This document shows positions 34,154 through 46,022 of a stretch of 64,000 nucleotides of DNA, in pieces (positions within the stretch are counted from its first letter, which is position 1; each line of letters opens with the position of its first letter). The notes under the pieces were generated by a model, which was not told where the DNA came from, ran no database searches, and saw only the letters and a program-made list of their open reading frames with translations. A program made the position numbers and the translations under genes. This DNA is from Nothophaeocryptopus gaeumannii. Its lineage: Eukaryota; Ascomycota; Dothideomycetes; Mycosphaerellales; Mycosphaerellaceae. The stretch is from positions 372,001-436,000 of the forward strand of contig JASISA010000022.1 in NCBI GenBank assembly GCA_031771865.1, in the 5' to 3' direction.

Positions 34154-35023
34154 ATGGCCGACAATGAAGAAGTGAGCAACGGAGAGGGCACGCCTAGAGG
34201 TACGCTTGCATCAGGCAATACTGGCGTTTTGGCTGTACTGACTTGATGGTCAGCTCGATGGACATTAGACGAAGCCTTGAAAACTTTACCGACAGGTCGA
34301 CCGTCAGAGCACTCAGCTTCGCCCTTACCATTCTTTCACTTGGTTGGACAACTTAAAGTGACAAAGCGTGCTGGATGGACACGCTTTCCCGTCGACAGGT
34401 CGGACTTTGTAGCTCGACAATACTAGATGCCACACTGATACACTGCTTTAGGGTCGAATCGGTTGCTGATCATAGCTATCGAATGGCTATTATGTGCATG
34501 TTCCCTCCAGCAACCCTTGCTCCATGCCTTGACACGGTCAAATGTCTGAAAATGAGCCTGTTCCACGACCTGGCAGAGTCGCTAGTTGGCGACATAACAC
34601 CTGCGGACAACGTTGCAAAAGATGAGAAGCATTAACGGGAAGTGCAGAGCATGGAATACATTGAGCACAAGCTGTTAGATCGCATTGAAGGTTCGAAGCT
34701 GTCTAACGAGTTCGAAAGCATTTTGGTTCTGTGGCGTGAATTCGAAAAGGGCGAGACACTGGAAAGTCGATTTGTCCAGGACATAGACAAGTTGGAAATG
34801 CTGCTCTAGATGCTGGAGTACGAGAAACGTAATGAAGGTAGGGTGAATCTAAGAGTTCGCCTACGCGGCAACCAAGATCCACCTGGACGAGATAAAGAAG
34901 TTGGCCGAAGATATTCTAAAGAAGCGGAAAAAATTCTGGATAGGCCTGGGACTCACCGAGGAGGAATATGTTGAAGGCGACAATATGATGAAAGAGCGAC
35001 AGGACAGGTACTATGGCAAGTAG
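34154..35023 (+). pseudogene. HDDC2/YGK1-like HD-domain 5'-nucleotidase, broken
   Basis: Frames joined over two likely introns give 'MADNEEVSNGEG', 'PFFHLVGQLKVTKRAGWTRF', 'VESVADHSYRMAIM' and 'SLFHDLAESLVGDITPADN', followed by 'IDKLEMLL' and a charged helical tail ending at 35023. This is the ordinary stand-alone HD-domain deoxynucleotidase layout (removal of phosphate from dNMPs), without a kinase domain. It is broken by a TAA after 'AKDEKH' (34633-34635), a TAG after 'KLEMLL' and a frameshift near 34850. It lies head to head with HD-kinase copy B, so the HD gene seems to have given rise to more than one neighbour. Confidence 0.8.
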
Positions 35024-35280
35024 ACGGCGGCCTGTGAGATTCACAGTGCTTCAGCAGTCGCCGGCGTTACGGCCTGCCAACATTGTGGGTGCTGTTGTGT
35101 GACCGATATCTTGAGCTCCTGCATATAATATTTCGATTGCGGCGTCGTGCACGCAAGGAATTAAAAAATTGCGGGGAGAGCAGCCCTGGCTCGCAGGCCT
35201 ACTCGAACGCTTCGATGTTCTCCTCACTCAGCTGCAGCCTGCAACAGAATGGCTGAGATCATCACGATTGAAGTCTTGCT

Positions 35281-36166
35281 GTAAGCCTTGCTCATCTTTG
35301 CCGATTGGTCGCTCGCTGATTCCCTCCCTCGCGCTTACGGCAAGAAAGTTGTTCAGTCTGTCGCGTGCTCGCAGCTTGCAGAATCACTCTATCGAGCGCG
35401 CGGCAGACAGTATTACTTATTGCCGACTGCTTACTGTCCCATTTTCTCTGCGGCAGTAGTGTACTATACACTCGGATACCCCTTGTTCTCTGCTCTCCAC
35501 TGCATGTCGGCTTATGTAGCATAGCGATGCACAGTTGTATAGAAGGAGGGCCATGGGAGCTTACCTACAATGTAATAATCATGTGTCAGACCTCAGCGAT
35601 AGAGCGCATCGTGAAATGTTGCAAGGAGCACGTTCTGAAGGTCGACAATCCATGTACACACACATCCCAGCATTCGTGGCGCTGATACTGACAATGAGAA
35701 GGCGAGAACTACCAGCCTGAAGAGCAATTCTGCCCACAAGTCTATGTTGAATACTGTTTAAAACAAAGGGCAGTAGTCGGGGCTGGCAGGAGCAGAGGAG
35801 ACCACAATTTTGATCCCCCTTGTAGTAAGCATGGTCCCCATAGCACATCTCAAGCCGACCCTAACCGAGTCAGTCTTTTGCCAATTACGTACTCCTGGCT
35901 TTCTGGATTACGTTTCGCCTTGGTTGATATCAATCAAGGCAAGTGCGGGAACTGGTGTGGTAACTGACGAAGATTGGAAGAGCGCTGGCGTTCGGGAGAG
36001 CGCTGAAAGCGGTGTTCTGGGATTGTTGATCTGGGAGATGCACGTACCCAACGTCAAACTGGTTAGAAGGCCATCTAGGTCACAGGAACAGGTGGAAGCC
36101 GGAAAGACCCTTCGGGCGAAGCTGAGACGAGATTGGCATGTGAATGATCTTTAGAGCCAGAGTGGC
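35281..36166 (+). repeat. 0.9 kb repeat, copy 2 (partner at 23272-24150)
   Basis: Collinear with copy 1, with the same frame open at its right end (35810-36154: 'CQLRTPGFLDYVSP', 'LRAKLRRDWHVNDL'). Differences are spread along the length, so the duplication is older than that of the F-box unit. Confidence 0.75.
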
Positions 36167-36862
36167 CATATCTTTAGAGGTCGAAGGTCGCGCTTACTAA
36201 TTACATTGTTTATCGAGAATCCAGAACGTGATCCCTGCATCCCGACTATACACTGTGAGAAGCCAATGGGATGATTAAGTCTGGACCTTCTGCCAGAGTG
36301 TGGAGCGTGATAATCCCTGTTCGATATCGAAGCCTAGAGCCTAGGCTGCGCGTGGGCTGCGGCACTGCGTGTGGATCGTAAGGGGACCCCATGTGGTACA
36401 GCATGCAACAAATACTGCTGCTGCATTTACTGAAGCAAGCGATCTAGCGAGCTTTGTGGCGAGTAATAGTGCCATTCGCATCCGCTTTAGCTTGAGTATC
36501 TATTGTCCTGCATGTGTTCACATGCTACCGGCATCAGCGGAAATTTGCAATTGCGTTATTGCCTGAGAGCGACGCAGCCCCTCACGATAGTATTATTGAT
36601 TTATCTCGTTAACGAGCAAATTCAGAAAGCCCAAAGGATACAAAAGCAGCGGCGGTCCTCCAAATGAGCTTCACCTGAGCAATATCACTACTCGCACTCC
36701 CATTAGCTCGAACAATCTTACGCTATCGATCTCATCGCCTAGCCAAGCTCACTTGAATACGTGCAGAGAGACCTTTGCCTTCAGGTGTCATTATCAGAAC
36801 AACAAGTACGTGGACCGCTCATGCATTGCGAGTCACAGCTGACCGTGCTTGTTGAAAACAGC
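36167..36862. other. Intergenic, nothing recognised
   Basis: AT-richer sequence with short frames only. Confidence 0.4.
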
Positions 36863-37080
36863 ATGTGCAAACGACTTGTTCGGCGCCATCAATGTGGGCA
36901 TAGAATTGCAGGAGGATACGAACTTGTGAGACCTACAAAGATGGCCGTGATCGCCAAGGCCCTTGCTGTAGCAATATTGAGAAGGTTTTGTCTGTGTTCA
37001 ATGGAGATTGCCCGAACTGCGTCAGACGCAAAAGAGAGGAGGAGCAGCGCAATCAGTCGTCGGCTGGAACTAGCAGATAG
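36863..37080 (+). pseudogene. Small cysteine-rich protein gene with one frameshift
   Basis: From an ATG at 36863 the frame reads 'MCKRLVRRHQCGHRIAGGYE'. The next frame continues 'TCETYKDGRDRQGPCCSN' and 'FNGDCPNCVRRKREEEQR' to a stop at 37078-37080. Together these have the layout of small fungal proteins that begin MC, have CGH, then CC, then CPNC, presumably a zinc-binding module. The break is at about 36917-36921 ('tacgaacttgtgag') and a one- or two-base indel would explain it. I see no intron there. Confidence 0.6.
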
Positions 37081-37182
37081 TAGCTGAGAAAAGGGAAGAG
37101 TGTTAGAGGGCGTAAACAGCGTCAGGGGGTTTGTTCCGGCGAACTTCAGCGGATGTCTCTTATGTGGCATGACCAATTCGAT

Positions 37183-38073
37183 TCACTTATTGGATGCTAA
37201 GGGGAAGGATGTGTTGCCCGCGAGACGCTGTCCGAATTCCTCGAAATCAATCAACCACTTAACAAAAAAAAACATCAAATTCCAGACAAGTCCATAGAAT
37301 TTCGAAACAGCCATATCAATGGTTGTGAGCCCACCACAATGCCTCATCGCCGTGGTATCTTCCTTGACCGAGAACCTCTTGCTTGTTAAGTTTATGTAGG
37401 AAGGCACCGTTCCGCCGATGAAGCCCGCTCTGTCGAAATCGATTAATGTCGGAAATTGCCCATCGCGCATGAGGCTCGGTTGACGCAAGTCATTGTGGCA
37501 AAGACCTCGCTTGTGCGGCGCTCTAGTGACGTCGCGCATGGCTCTTGAGAGGTCTGCGGAATTGTCCCACTCCTGGAGCTTCTCAAGGCGGAATGCGAAG
37601 ACTCCATGGCTGTCCACCAGCGCTGCACCCCGGGTTCGGACTACTGGCAGTGGGGTCGAGAGCTGCTCGATCTCTGTGAGCATCCGATATTCGTACGCAA
37701 CGCGGGCCCGGGACCGCGAGAAAGGCAAGGCGCATTTGATCACGCAGTCTGGCTCGCTGGCTGACACTCGAATCGTGGCGTCTGACCTGTGGGAGATTAT
37801 CGGACCGCTTGGGCACCGTGGCAAGCCACTACGGAAATGCACTAACCCTGATGCAATCATCGCCCATGCTCGAAGCACTTCGGCCATCTCCGCGGTCACA
37901 TGAACTTCTTCGAGTCGATAGCCATCGGGTACGGTAGGCAGATCGAGCAGAGTTGGACAAACGAGGTCATCTTGTAGTATAATCCTGAACAATCGATGCT
38001 GGAACTCCAGAAGGCTGAAGAACACATCATCATCAGAATCGTACTCGGGAACGCCTATGTATTGGGCGTCCAT
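37183..38073 (-). CDS. Protein-kinase-fold hypothetical protein
   Basis: 296 residues in one exon from an ATG at 38073. The N-terminal 90 residues are acidic and unassigned. A kinase-like core follows: Lys113 in 'CVIKCALPF', Glu128 in 'AYEYRML', 'CHNDLRQPSLM' at 192-202 in place of HRDxxxxN, and 'TLIDFDRAGF' with the metal-binding Asp. The Asn of the catalytic loop is replaced by Ser, so activity is doubtful. It resembles fungal kinase-like proteins whose loop reads HNDL...N. It ends shortly after the lower lobe begins, so the fold is small or truncated. Confidence 0.65.
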   Translation of the reverse strand: MDAQYIGVPEYDSDDDVFFSLLEFQHRLFRIILQDDLVCPTLLDLPTVPDGYRLEEVHVTAEMAEVLRAWAMIASGLVHFRSGLPRCPSGPIISHRSDATIRVSASEPDCVIKCALPFSRSRARVAYEYRMLTEIEQLSTPLPVVRTRGAALVDSHGVFAFRLEKLQEWDNSADLSRAMRDVTRAPHKRGLCHNDLRQPSLMRDGQFPTLIDFDRAGFIGGTVPSYINLTSKRFSVKEDTTAMRHCGGLTTIDMAVSKFYGLVWNLMFFFVKWLIDFEEFGQRLAGNTSFPLASNK

Positions 38074-39571
38074 TGTATCAGCGTTGAGAAAGAGGATGAG
38101 ATTCAGAGAGACAGCGCCAGAAGATGAGGACGGTAATCAAAGGCCTGGAACGTCCCGGAAAGCAAGGTTGCACGGCATGTTGCACAAGTGCCGGATCACC
38201 GAAGGTGCTCCAATCAATCGTACAGCCCCTAAACTTCTCTTCGTACCGTTCAGTCTTTGTACGTGTGATGGTGTCTTGTAGGTCGTGGCACAAAGTACTC
38301 TTGAAGGCGGCCCTGTGCAGAGTCCTATCTTTGGCAAATGGAGTGGTTTCCTGCTATGTTATCAGTACAAGGGTGCGTAGGAGGATAGTAATGTTCTCTG
38401 CCGATGTGCCGCTTTACGGTGTTGCAATCTCGTCGCTCGTCTTGTCGGTGTTGTTGTCCGTAGTCTTGTCTATCTTTTGGCTACAGATGACGACGTAGCT
38501 AGGTAGGTGCGCGGTGGAAACACGTCAAGAGCGGAGCCCTCCGCCACCAAGAGAACGCGGTCCACGCCCTGCAATTTCAACTTCGTCAATAGAGCCACTG
38601 CTGAAACATTCAGTTGTCTACGACGATTCGATTAAATCGCCGACGATATCGGACAGAACGTGTCCAGGCGTCTGACTCGCGCACGGACATGCCACGTATT
38701 TCTTGGCAAAGAGGGGCGAAGTGCAAAACCTGACATGTCTTACCAGTGCGACACAGGTAGAGATTGTAATCTTCAAGTTTGGCCAGCGAAGACCATACCA
38801 CAACTATGTCCTCCGATTTGCATACCACCGACTCCTCCTCTCAAACGCTAGACGAAGCTTCCAAGATCGCAGGCCAGTCTTTGAAAGACAGTTTGAGAGA
38901 AAGAGTAGCTACCCATAGTTGAGCAACGACGTTAACTGCGTATACCTGAGCTTCTACGAGCCATTCTTTTTGGTCTTGTCAGGCAGCATCAAGCTACGTC
39001 CGATAAAAAGGACGCGGCACTCGCTTCTTCTCTAAAAGCCGAGGAGACAGCGATGGAGGCAAACAAAAGAGGCCAGGAAGACAAAGTGCGTATCGTTGCA
39101 CAAAGTCAATAATGCTCACCGTTGTAGGCTCGCTCGAGAACAATGTTTTCTTCGGAGTAGAAGGGTCTTACCTCGGACGATGTGACTAGTCATTTCGTTG
39201 CAGATATCGTACTCGGGCCTAGAGACACTTATTACACCGCCAGTAATGCGACTGTGCTGACGTCCTGCTGCCTGGTGTTTGTGTCTTGGTTAGCTGGGTT
39301 GTAAGGTGAAGTCAGATGTCAGCGATCAAAGCATTCCACCATGACTCTTCTATCTGGTGCCCATCGTGCACCTGCATGCTGTTAGTGGCAGCTCGTCAAA
39401 TGGGCAGATATCATACACCAAAGGCCGATTTAGCGGTCTCGAATGCAAGTCTTCCGGTTTCAAGGCCGAGATTTGATAATCATAATCTTCGCGTTTACGT
39501 CTCTGCTTAACATCGTTATTAACATAAAGGTCTTGGGCTCTCGACTGCGCACGTAAGCGTTTTCATCTGCT
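38074..39571. other. 1.5 kb without a supported gene
   Basis: There are several short frames on both strands, one with a hydrophobic stretch near 38400-38490, but no start, splice pattern or family match holds together. Confidence 0.4.
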
Positions 39572-40658
39572 TCATGTGCGCAAAACATGGCAGCCATTCC
39601 ATCTCTTAGCATACTCAATCATGTTCGTATTCTTTGTAGAACAAAAAAGACTATCGTCATAACAGACTTTGTTCAACGCAGCTCTCTCAGCCTTCCAGTG
39701 CTCATGGTCGACGGGAACCCACAATCGTGAAGCTAATCTCAAAGCACTCGCCGGACTGTCCTGATCAAGGATACCTCTTGCAACGAAGTCTGCGGCCTGA
39801 CGTATTTTCACTTGACAAGCCAGGTAATGCAAGCAACTATCGATATCGTCCATGAAATTGCAGTTGGCCTCCGTGGCAAGGCATCGTTGCAGTGAATCGA
39901 CTTCCTTGATGGACGTGATACGATCCTTCCAGCCCAGGAGCAGTTCGGCCACTTGCTTAGTCAGAAGCCAGTTTGGCGACAGCTTCAACTCTTCTGTCAG
40001 GATATGGCACAATCGCTGTGGTGAAAGAGCGTTCTCATTGGCCGTAGTGCCGATATAGTTACGGAGGTTTCCTAATGGGCGAGGGCCTGCTCGATGATGA
40101 GGCTGAAGTATCTCGGGAAGCCATTGACCGAACACTCCTGCTTGCATTTCCTCGATTGACGCGACAGCCAAGATCGCGTTGGCTGGTATCTGCTGCCATA
40201 TGAGTGTCTCCGTTTGGTATACACAGTGCTTAGCGAGCCCAAGTTCTTGACGGATACTATTGCAGTCTCCAAAAGCGCCTTTAGGTAACTCCCATAGGTC
40301 GATAAAGATGACGTACACGTCTTTGACCCCTTCACTGATAAGTTGGTGTGCTCGGTTGAGGGCTCGTATCAAGTCTTTCGTTGCTGAAATCAGGGGCGAG
40401 GCGATGGTTGTATTCTAAAACTAATGAGTAACTAGCAATGGCGGTGACCTTTACACTTACCTTGTATCCGTGATAGTGGACAGTCTCTTCCAGCTGTTCC
40501 TTCGATAAACCACACTTGAGCCCCAGGCGTGCGCTGATAACTCTCTCAAGGCAAGATTTGGGAATGTCGGTAATGGGCTGCGCTCGAAAGCAAAGCCTTG
40601 CCTGGAACGCTTCGTACGATGTCGGACCTGGCGTGGGTAATTGCTTGACATCCGTCAC
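39572..40658 (-). CDS. Hypothetical fungal protein, possibly DUF7587-like
   Basis: Exon 40658-40461 and exon 40414-39572 are joined over a 46 bp intron (GTAAGT donor, TTTTAG acceptor), giving about 346 residues. The order 'LCFRAQPI', then 'ASPLISATKDLIRALNRA', then 'VKDVYVIFIDLWEL' recalls the fungal DUF7587 domain, found in proteins of unknown role; this is a memory-based and uncertain match. The C-terminal half is helical, with 'CLHYLACQVKIRQAADFVARG'. The frame starts with GTG at 40658 and stays open farther upstream without an ATG, so a first exon is probably missing from this model. Confidence 0.55.
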
Positions 40659-41455
40659 GAGCTGTTTCCTTCCTTTCCTGGGCGATCCTGTATTGCTGTT
40701 CTGCTATCAGCTATCCACTTTTCTAATGTTTTCGTATACAGTCGCACCCATACACTGCATCGTTCACACTCAGAGCGGCAAGCTCCTGGATCAGATCTGT
40801 CGCTGCAGGCATATTGAAGCTGCAAATTACGGTCACAGGAATGGCCCTCATTGCCCAGCAGCGTGTGAAGCAGAGAATATAACTACTCGTCCGCTCTTGT
40901 CTTACACTGGCTTACCTTTCCCTTCAGAGCTGATCCTGACTTCCAAGCTGGAACCGCATAAACCACACTAAGTCACTACTTCGAGCAATAGCGGTAGCTT
41001 TCCCACCGGAGGAGAAGTTATATTAGTTCACTCTGGTACCCAACATGCACATCACAAGGCCTGCAGGAGAGTGACTGCACAGTAGCTATCCAAGTGACGA
41101 GTGAGACTGATGACCTCTAACTAAACACCATTACCATTACCACATGTTCCACAGAGCCCATAGTGCTTTGTAGATCATTGTCTCCGCCAAGCCACGGAAC
41201 GAAAAAGGGTTAAGTGCCGGATCTGACCTTGAGGCACACATCCGTGGTTCTTGCAAACGAGGAAGGCATGTGCGACCTGGGCGGGCACAATGCTATTTGT
41301 CCGTCATAGTGTGCTCTGACAGTCATGAGTATCTCTGTTGCTTTTGTGAAGACGAAACGTATCTGTGTATTGAACTTCGTCTTCCGAACAAGAAGTCGCT
41401 TGCGCTTCACTCCTCCTTCCCGTTTCAAAGTCCCGCACAGCATTTCAGTGTCTGA
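40659..41455. other. 0.8 kb without a supported gene
   Basis: No family match. It may hold the missing 5' exon of the gene at 39572-40658. Confidence 0.35.
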
Positions 41456-42034
41456 TCACGGCTGTGTCGCACCTGCTGTCACCGAAGCTCCTTTCCACGC
41501 CAGAGACCTGTCAAGGATCTGTCCCGTGGCGGCATGAAGCCGGACTTGTGATTGCGCACCACGTTTTGCAGCTTCAACTTCCTCTGTGATCAAGTAGAAA
41601 ACAAAGAGAGGCAGACTCCTCTCATCGTAAGAGAGTTCGACCCAATCAGGCATGGTTCGTCCCAGTTCATCGGCGAGGCGACGCAACATCGTCCAGCAGA
41701 CCATGTGCATCTCGAAATAGTCAAAAGTCATCTCCTTACTCTCGTGATGAAGCGCGTCGGCAAGTCGGGTAAGAAGTTGACAGGCGTTGGGTCTTGCCAC
41801 GGGACTGAATCCTGTTGACCCATTGGCTGCCTCCGCGCTCTTGTCTAAGATCTCCTGCACGTGGCTTGTCTCGAGTCCTGTACGGCCACTGCTATCACAA
41901 TACCGGTGCTTAAAGATCCAAGAGACTGGTGTCTGTATTTTCAAGCGCCTTATCTGATCCCTCGATAGCCTGACTTTGGCACTGCGTGTGTTGCGGGCGA
42001 AATTGTCTGGGGACACACCCGTAGCAAGGGCCAA
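41456..42034 (-). CDS. Hypothetical protein, 3' exon only
   Basis: An open frame of about 190 codons with good coding character in its C-terminal part ('FDYFEMHMVCWTMLRRLADEL', 'LPLFVFYLI'). No ATG precedes this part; the frame begins after a possible acceptor (CTAG) just above 42045, so this is likely the last exon of a gene whose start is not found, or a relic. Function unknown. Confidence 0.4.
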   Translation of the reverse strand: MALATGVSPDNFARNTRSAKVRLSRDQIRRLKIQTPVSWIFKHRYCDSSGRTGLETSHVQEILDKSAEAANGSTGFSPVARPNACQLLTRLADALHHESKEMTFDYFEMHMVCWTMLRRLADELGRTMPDWVELSYDERSLPLFVFYLITEEVEAAKRGAQSQVRLHAATGQILDRSLAWKGASVTAGATQP

Positions 42035-42651
42035 GCGCTTTACACAATCTACTAGAGATGCGACTATCCTCGACGACGGGACGTCGGAGGGGGATGGTTT
42101 CGATGGCGGAGGATAGTATGAAAACTATATAAGACGCCCTCCAATTGCAACGTTGTACGGATGGCTCAATGTGGTGTCGTCGTCGTCGTCGATCGTGCTG
42201 CTAAGCGGAATTGTCACGCTCGCCCAAAACGCGACTCTTCTCGACGACGCGACGTTGGAGCGGGACGATGCTAACGGCTGCAGGTCATATACACAATGCG
42301 CAATGTACTACGCGATTATGGCGTTGTTTGAGCCGCTCAATATAGCGTGGACGTTGTCGACGTTCGCGCTGCGTAGTGCACTTGAGGCGTGCTTGACTCA
42401 GGGTTCAGCTGCACTCTTGGCATCCGGCTTTGCGACGACCAAGAATCCCCTATCTTCAACGGAACCCTTGCTCAAACGAAACAAAAAGGATACTGCGTTA
42501 CTCGGCAGACCCCAAGCATGCTTCCCATGCCAATCTTGGCGCGAAAGTCGACGATAAATTCCTAGTCCTAAGCGCCAAACCGGTCCCGGGACTCGAAGGA
42601 GAATAGTTTTGTCTACTGCTATTTTATGTCCAGCTGTACATCACAAGACGA
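42035..42651. other. 0.6 kb with a local imperfect duplication
   Basis: The words around 42058-42100 (GCGACTATCCTCGACGACGGGACG) recur at about 42230-42260 with changes. No gene is supported. Confidence 0.4.
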
Positions 42652-45600
42652 CTAGAAATAGCTCCTCGAGTTGATAATGCTTTCTTGAAATGAGTTCTCG
42701 GCGCTGGATCCGCCCTCGTTGATTGATGGCTCGATGCCCTCGTTTCGGTATATTTTCTTGAGCATTGAATCCTGTTCGACGCCAAACAGCGTGTGTTTGA
42801 ACTTTTCCAATATTTCGCAGTCGACGTGAGCTGTCGGTGAGATCGGTGAAAGGCGGCGCAAGAATCCGATGGTGCGTTCCAAAAGTGTTCGGAACTTTGC
42901 GCCGTCTACGAGAGGCCCCAGGTACGTGTTGTCACGCACCGCAGATAGCACCAACATGTTGCCGAACTGTCTGGAGCGGGTGTCAGTCTTCAGGCTTGTC
43001 AACAATGTAGGGATGAAAAGGATGAGTACTTACGCATGCGCCGTCCCGTGAATGTTGGTAACAATTAGCCGACCAGGAATGCCGTCAAAGGCGACAGTGC
43101 TTTGCATCACCGCATCGATGCAACGTTTGGCAGCGGCCCAGATTTCTTGATCTGGAAACTGCTGGATGGCTCTGAAAATGTGAATATCTGCCTTGTCGCG
43201 AGGGTTGCCATAGCCATCTCGAGCAGCCTCTTCCACATTTTGAGCATTGTCGCGCACATACGGCATGATGTGAAGCGCATAGTCCAGGAAAGGTCGATTA
43301 ATAATGTAACGCGTTCCCCAGTACTTTGCACGTAGACGCGCCGCCAATATGTCTTTCGCTGCCGCATCTTCGTCGTGCCATTTCAGGGAGTCGGGGAGAG
43401 CCTCTCGCCATTGCTCGAGAATGGAATCATGGCTCCGGAGCATTTCTTGCACCTCTTTCAGTGGTTTCTCAAGCGAGTCGTTGCCGAACAACTCGCGGTG
43501 CACCTGATTCAGCCTCCGTCGCAGGAACAATTGTGCAGAATAGAAGATGAGCACATTGTCGTGTTTGAGGCTGCCGTCGGAGTGAAGTCCAGTATACGAC
43601 TCATTCTCGTTCACCTTGTGAGGCATTAGGAGACGATGTTCAATGTCCTGAATGCCGCTAGCTGGAAGTTTTAACTCAGCAAGAATGTCGCTTTCCAGCT
43701 GCAAACATGTCCATGATGCAAGCACGATCAAACTTTGCCGAGTATCCTTGATCCGGGCCTGGGAGTTTAAGAACTGCGTCCGGCTTCCGTACATATCCCA
43801 GTCTTTATATAGCTTGTAGCGATTGAGGAGTATGAGGATAGCACGGCCTGCCATGGTAATCCAGCTCATACTCTCTTTGACTCGAGCTAACTGACCCTTA
43901 TAAAGTCCCGCCAAGAGGAACATTTGTGCGTGGAGAAGATCATTGCCGTCGCCCTGGTCGCCCATGATTTCCGCGGCTTCTGCGTAATAGGCCATGCCGG
44001 GTATAACGTCCAGATTGCGAGAACGGAATGTAGTGGAGAAGCCCTTTAAAGAGGCACGGGGACTTCGTAGGTCTTGCATGCGAACGGTGCCATCTGAGGG
44101 GGGAGTGGTCTGCGATGTCGACGTCGATGTCGGCGACACGGGAGGTGGCTCCATATTTGCCGACACAGGTGAACTGCCCGCGGAGCCCGAGCTACCAGAT
44201 ATCTGATGCACGACGATCTTTTCTTCCAACTGACTGTCAGGGATGATTGAGGGCAACGCGTCCTTATGCTGGCAGATTTTTCCCAGTGCCATGACGAGGT
44301 AGATGATAGCGTTTGAGGGAGATCTCTCCATGACGACCTCTCTGGGCAAGTCCGGTTCAGAGCCTGAACCGCCGCCAATGTTGCGCGCTGCTCCGGATGT
44401 ATTCGAGCGTTGCCTTTTCAGAAGACGCTCGTTGTCGTCGTTGCCAACCGCCTACGCAGCCTGCGGCCGCCTGCTGCTGTATCTCCTGATGAATTTGTCG
44501 AACATGGAGTCTAGTTGCCGTTCGTCCAGGAACGGATGCATGACGTGAATGTTACGCATGTAGCTCTTGTACAGCGAGAGGACCGTCTGGGCATCGAGGT
44601 CCAGGTGGCCATCGGCATTGAGTCCGCCCACGCCATACGGCTCAGATCTGCCTGCATTGCCACTCGATGTCGAAGGGGACCACATTTCCCGCATACCTTC
44701 AGTAAGAGTCCTGTCGTATGCAGCGTCGCCACTTTCGTCGCTCTGAGCAGGACTTGCGTGACCTCCGGGCTGGGTGCCATCATACGCATCAATGCCCTCT
44801 CCTTGAGGCCATAATCGCACCACGCCGCGGTCCTCTGCTTCCATCACGTACGCGTCGTTGCAGGCCACGCCGGCTCGCTTGAGAAGCGGGCGGACACTCG
44901 GCCACAAGAGCAATAACTTGTGTGGAGCGGTGCGATGATCTTCCAGATCGGGGTTTCGAGCTGACCATAGAGCCAAGTCCTCGTCCAAGGACAGTTCCGG
45001 TTTCGCAGCACCCACGGTATGGTTGAAATTAGCAGGCGGAGCATTAGTCTGAGTTTTCTGCTCGAAATTTCGCAATCGAGCCTCGAATTGATCGAACTTT
45101 GTAGTCAGTTTTGCCAGTCCTTGCGAGTGTCTCTCCATGTATTGGAGGACTTTTTCCATATTCTTGTCGATCCTAAGCCCTGTTAGTGAAAATTACAGTA
45201 CGCAGCGAATCACTAACTTAGCAGGAGGTGTATCGCGGTATTGACACGACAAATCGTTCTCTTTGCAGAACGAACAGGGCGATCCTCCATCACACTTTTG
45301 TTTGCGCTGCCTGCATTGATCACATGCCTGGAACGAATGAGTCAAGTCGACATTCCCATGATTTGACACACCTACTTGTGTTGCACGTGTCGGTTTCCGT
45401 CTGGGGCCGTAATTCATGCTTGCAACCGGCCTAGAGGTGGGCGGGCCTCCGTGCATCGGTGGTCCTGGAGGGGGATATGGCTGGTGGTGTTGGCCCATGA
45501 TTGAAATTATCGCATACGGGGGATGCTGTTCGTGACGAGGCGGTGGTGGTACACCATTTGTCGGCGGATACCCAGGGTGTCCACCATGATCTATAGGCTT

Positions 45601-45756
45601 TGGAGGTGGCGGCGCGCCTTGCAGCCGCGGCTGTGCGCCGTCGCGCCCAGACGACGAAGGCGGGAAGTGCGGGTGTTCTTCGCGCTGCTGCTCGTGGGGC
45701 GGTTGAGGGATCGGATCGTGGTTCGATTGTTCGGAGCTGGGAGGGCGCAGGCGCAT
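42652..45756 (-). pseudogene. Zn2Cys6 transcription factor with an internal TAG
   Basis: Exons 45756-45376, 45327-45218, 45172-43034 and 42970-42652, with introns of 48, 45 and 63 bp. The DNA-binding domain is spliced together as 'RATQ|ACDQCRQRKQKCDGGSPCSFC', a full Zn2Cys6 cluster, followed by a coiled region 'MEKVLQYMERHSQGLAKL'. The long third exon holds 'MHPFLDERQLDSMFDKFIRRY' and a fungal-specific regulatory domain of the gene-activator type ('NAIIYLVMALGKICQHKD'). An in-frame TAG at 44452-44454 cuts the protein after about 403 residues, and the rest (about 580 codons) stays open. Upstream of 45756 the Pro/Gln-rich N-terminus is spread over three frames, starting with a possible ATG at 46022. 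So it is a regulator gene that is broken, read through, or uses splicing I cannot see. Confidence 0.8.
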
Positions 45757-46022
45757 AGGATGCGGATTATATGGGCGGAATCTGCTGCTACCGCTGCTGC
45801 TGTCGCTGGTGCGGATACAACTACGGCGGAGGAGCTTGATATAGCTGATGGTGCTGCGGCGGAGGCGGCGCTTGGTGCTGGGCTATCCCGTGCTGCTGGG
45901 GGATTGTGATGGGACGGAAGAGGTGGTTGCGCAAAGTGCGGCGGAGGTCGAGAGTCGTGGTCGGTAGGAGAAGAGGAGTGGGTTGTTGGCCATGGCGGCG
46001 GTCCCCTCTTGTATGGGTCCAT
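45757..46022 (-). pseudogene. Frame-shifted Pro/Gln-rich 5' part of the regulator gene
   Basis: An ATG at 46022 starts 'MDPYKRGPPPWP'. The adjoining frame reads 'AQHQAPPPPQHHQLYQAPPP', then TAG, 'LYPHQRQQQR', then TAG, 'QQIPP', and a third frame reads 'YNPHPM' into the frame at 45756. Both TAGs sit where a Gln (CAG) would be expected. This fits a once continuous Gln-rich leader now holding two nonsense codons and frameshifts. Confidence 0.5.

Noticed and set aside
38124..38498. Plus-strand frame with a hydrophobic end
   Set aside because: No start context, no homologous design, and it overlaps equally long frames.
42153..42557. Plus-strand frame of about 134 codons
   Set aside because: It starts without ATG in its own frame and contains a local duplication; no supporting motif.
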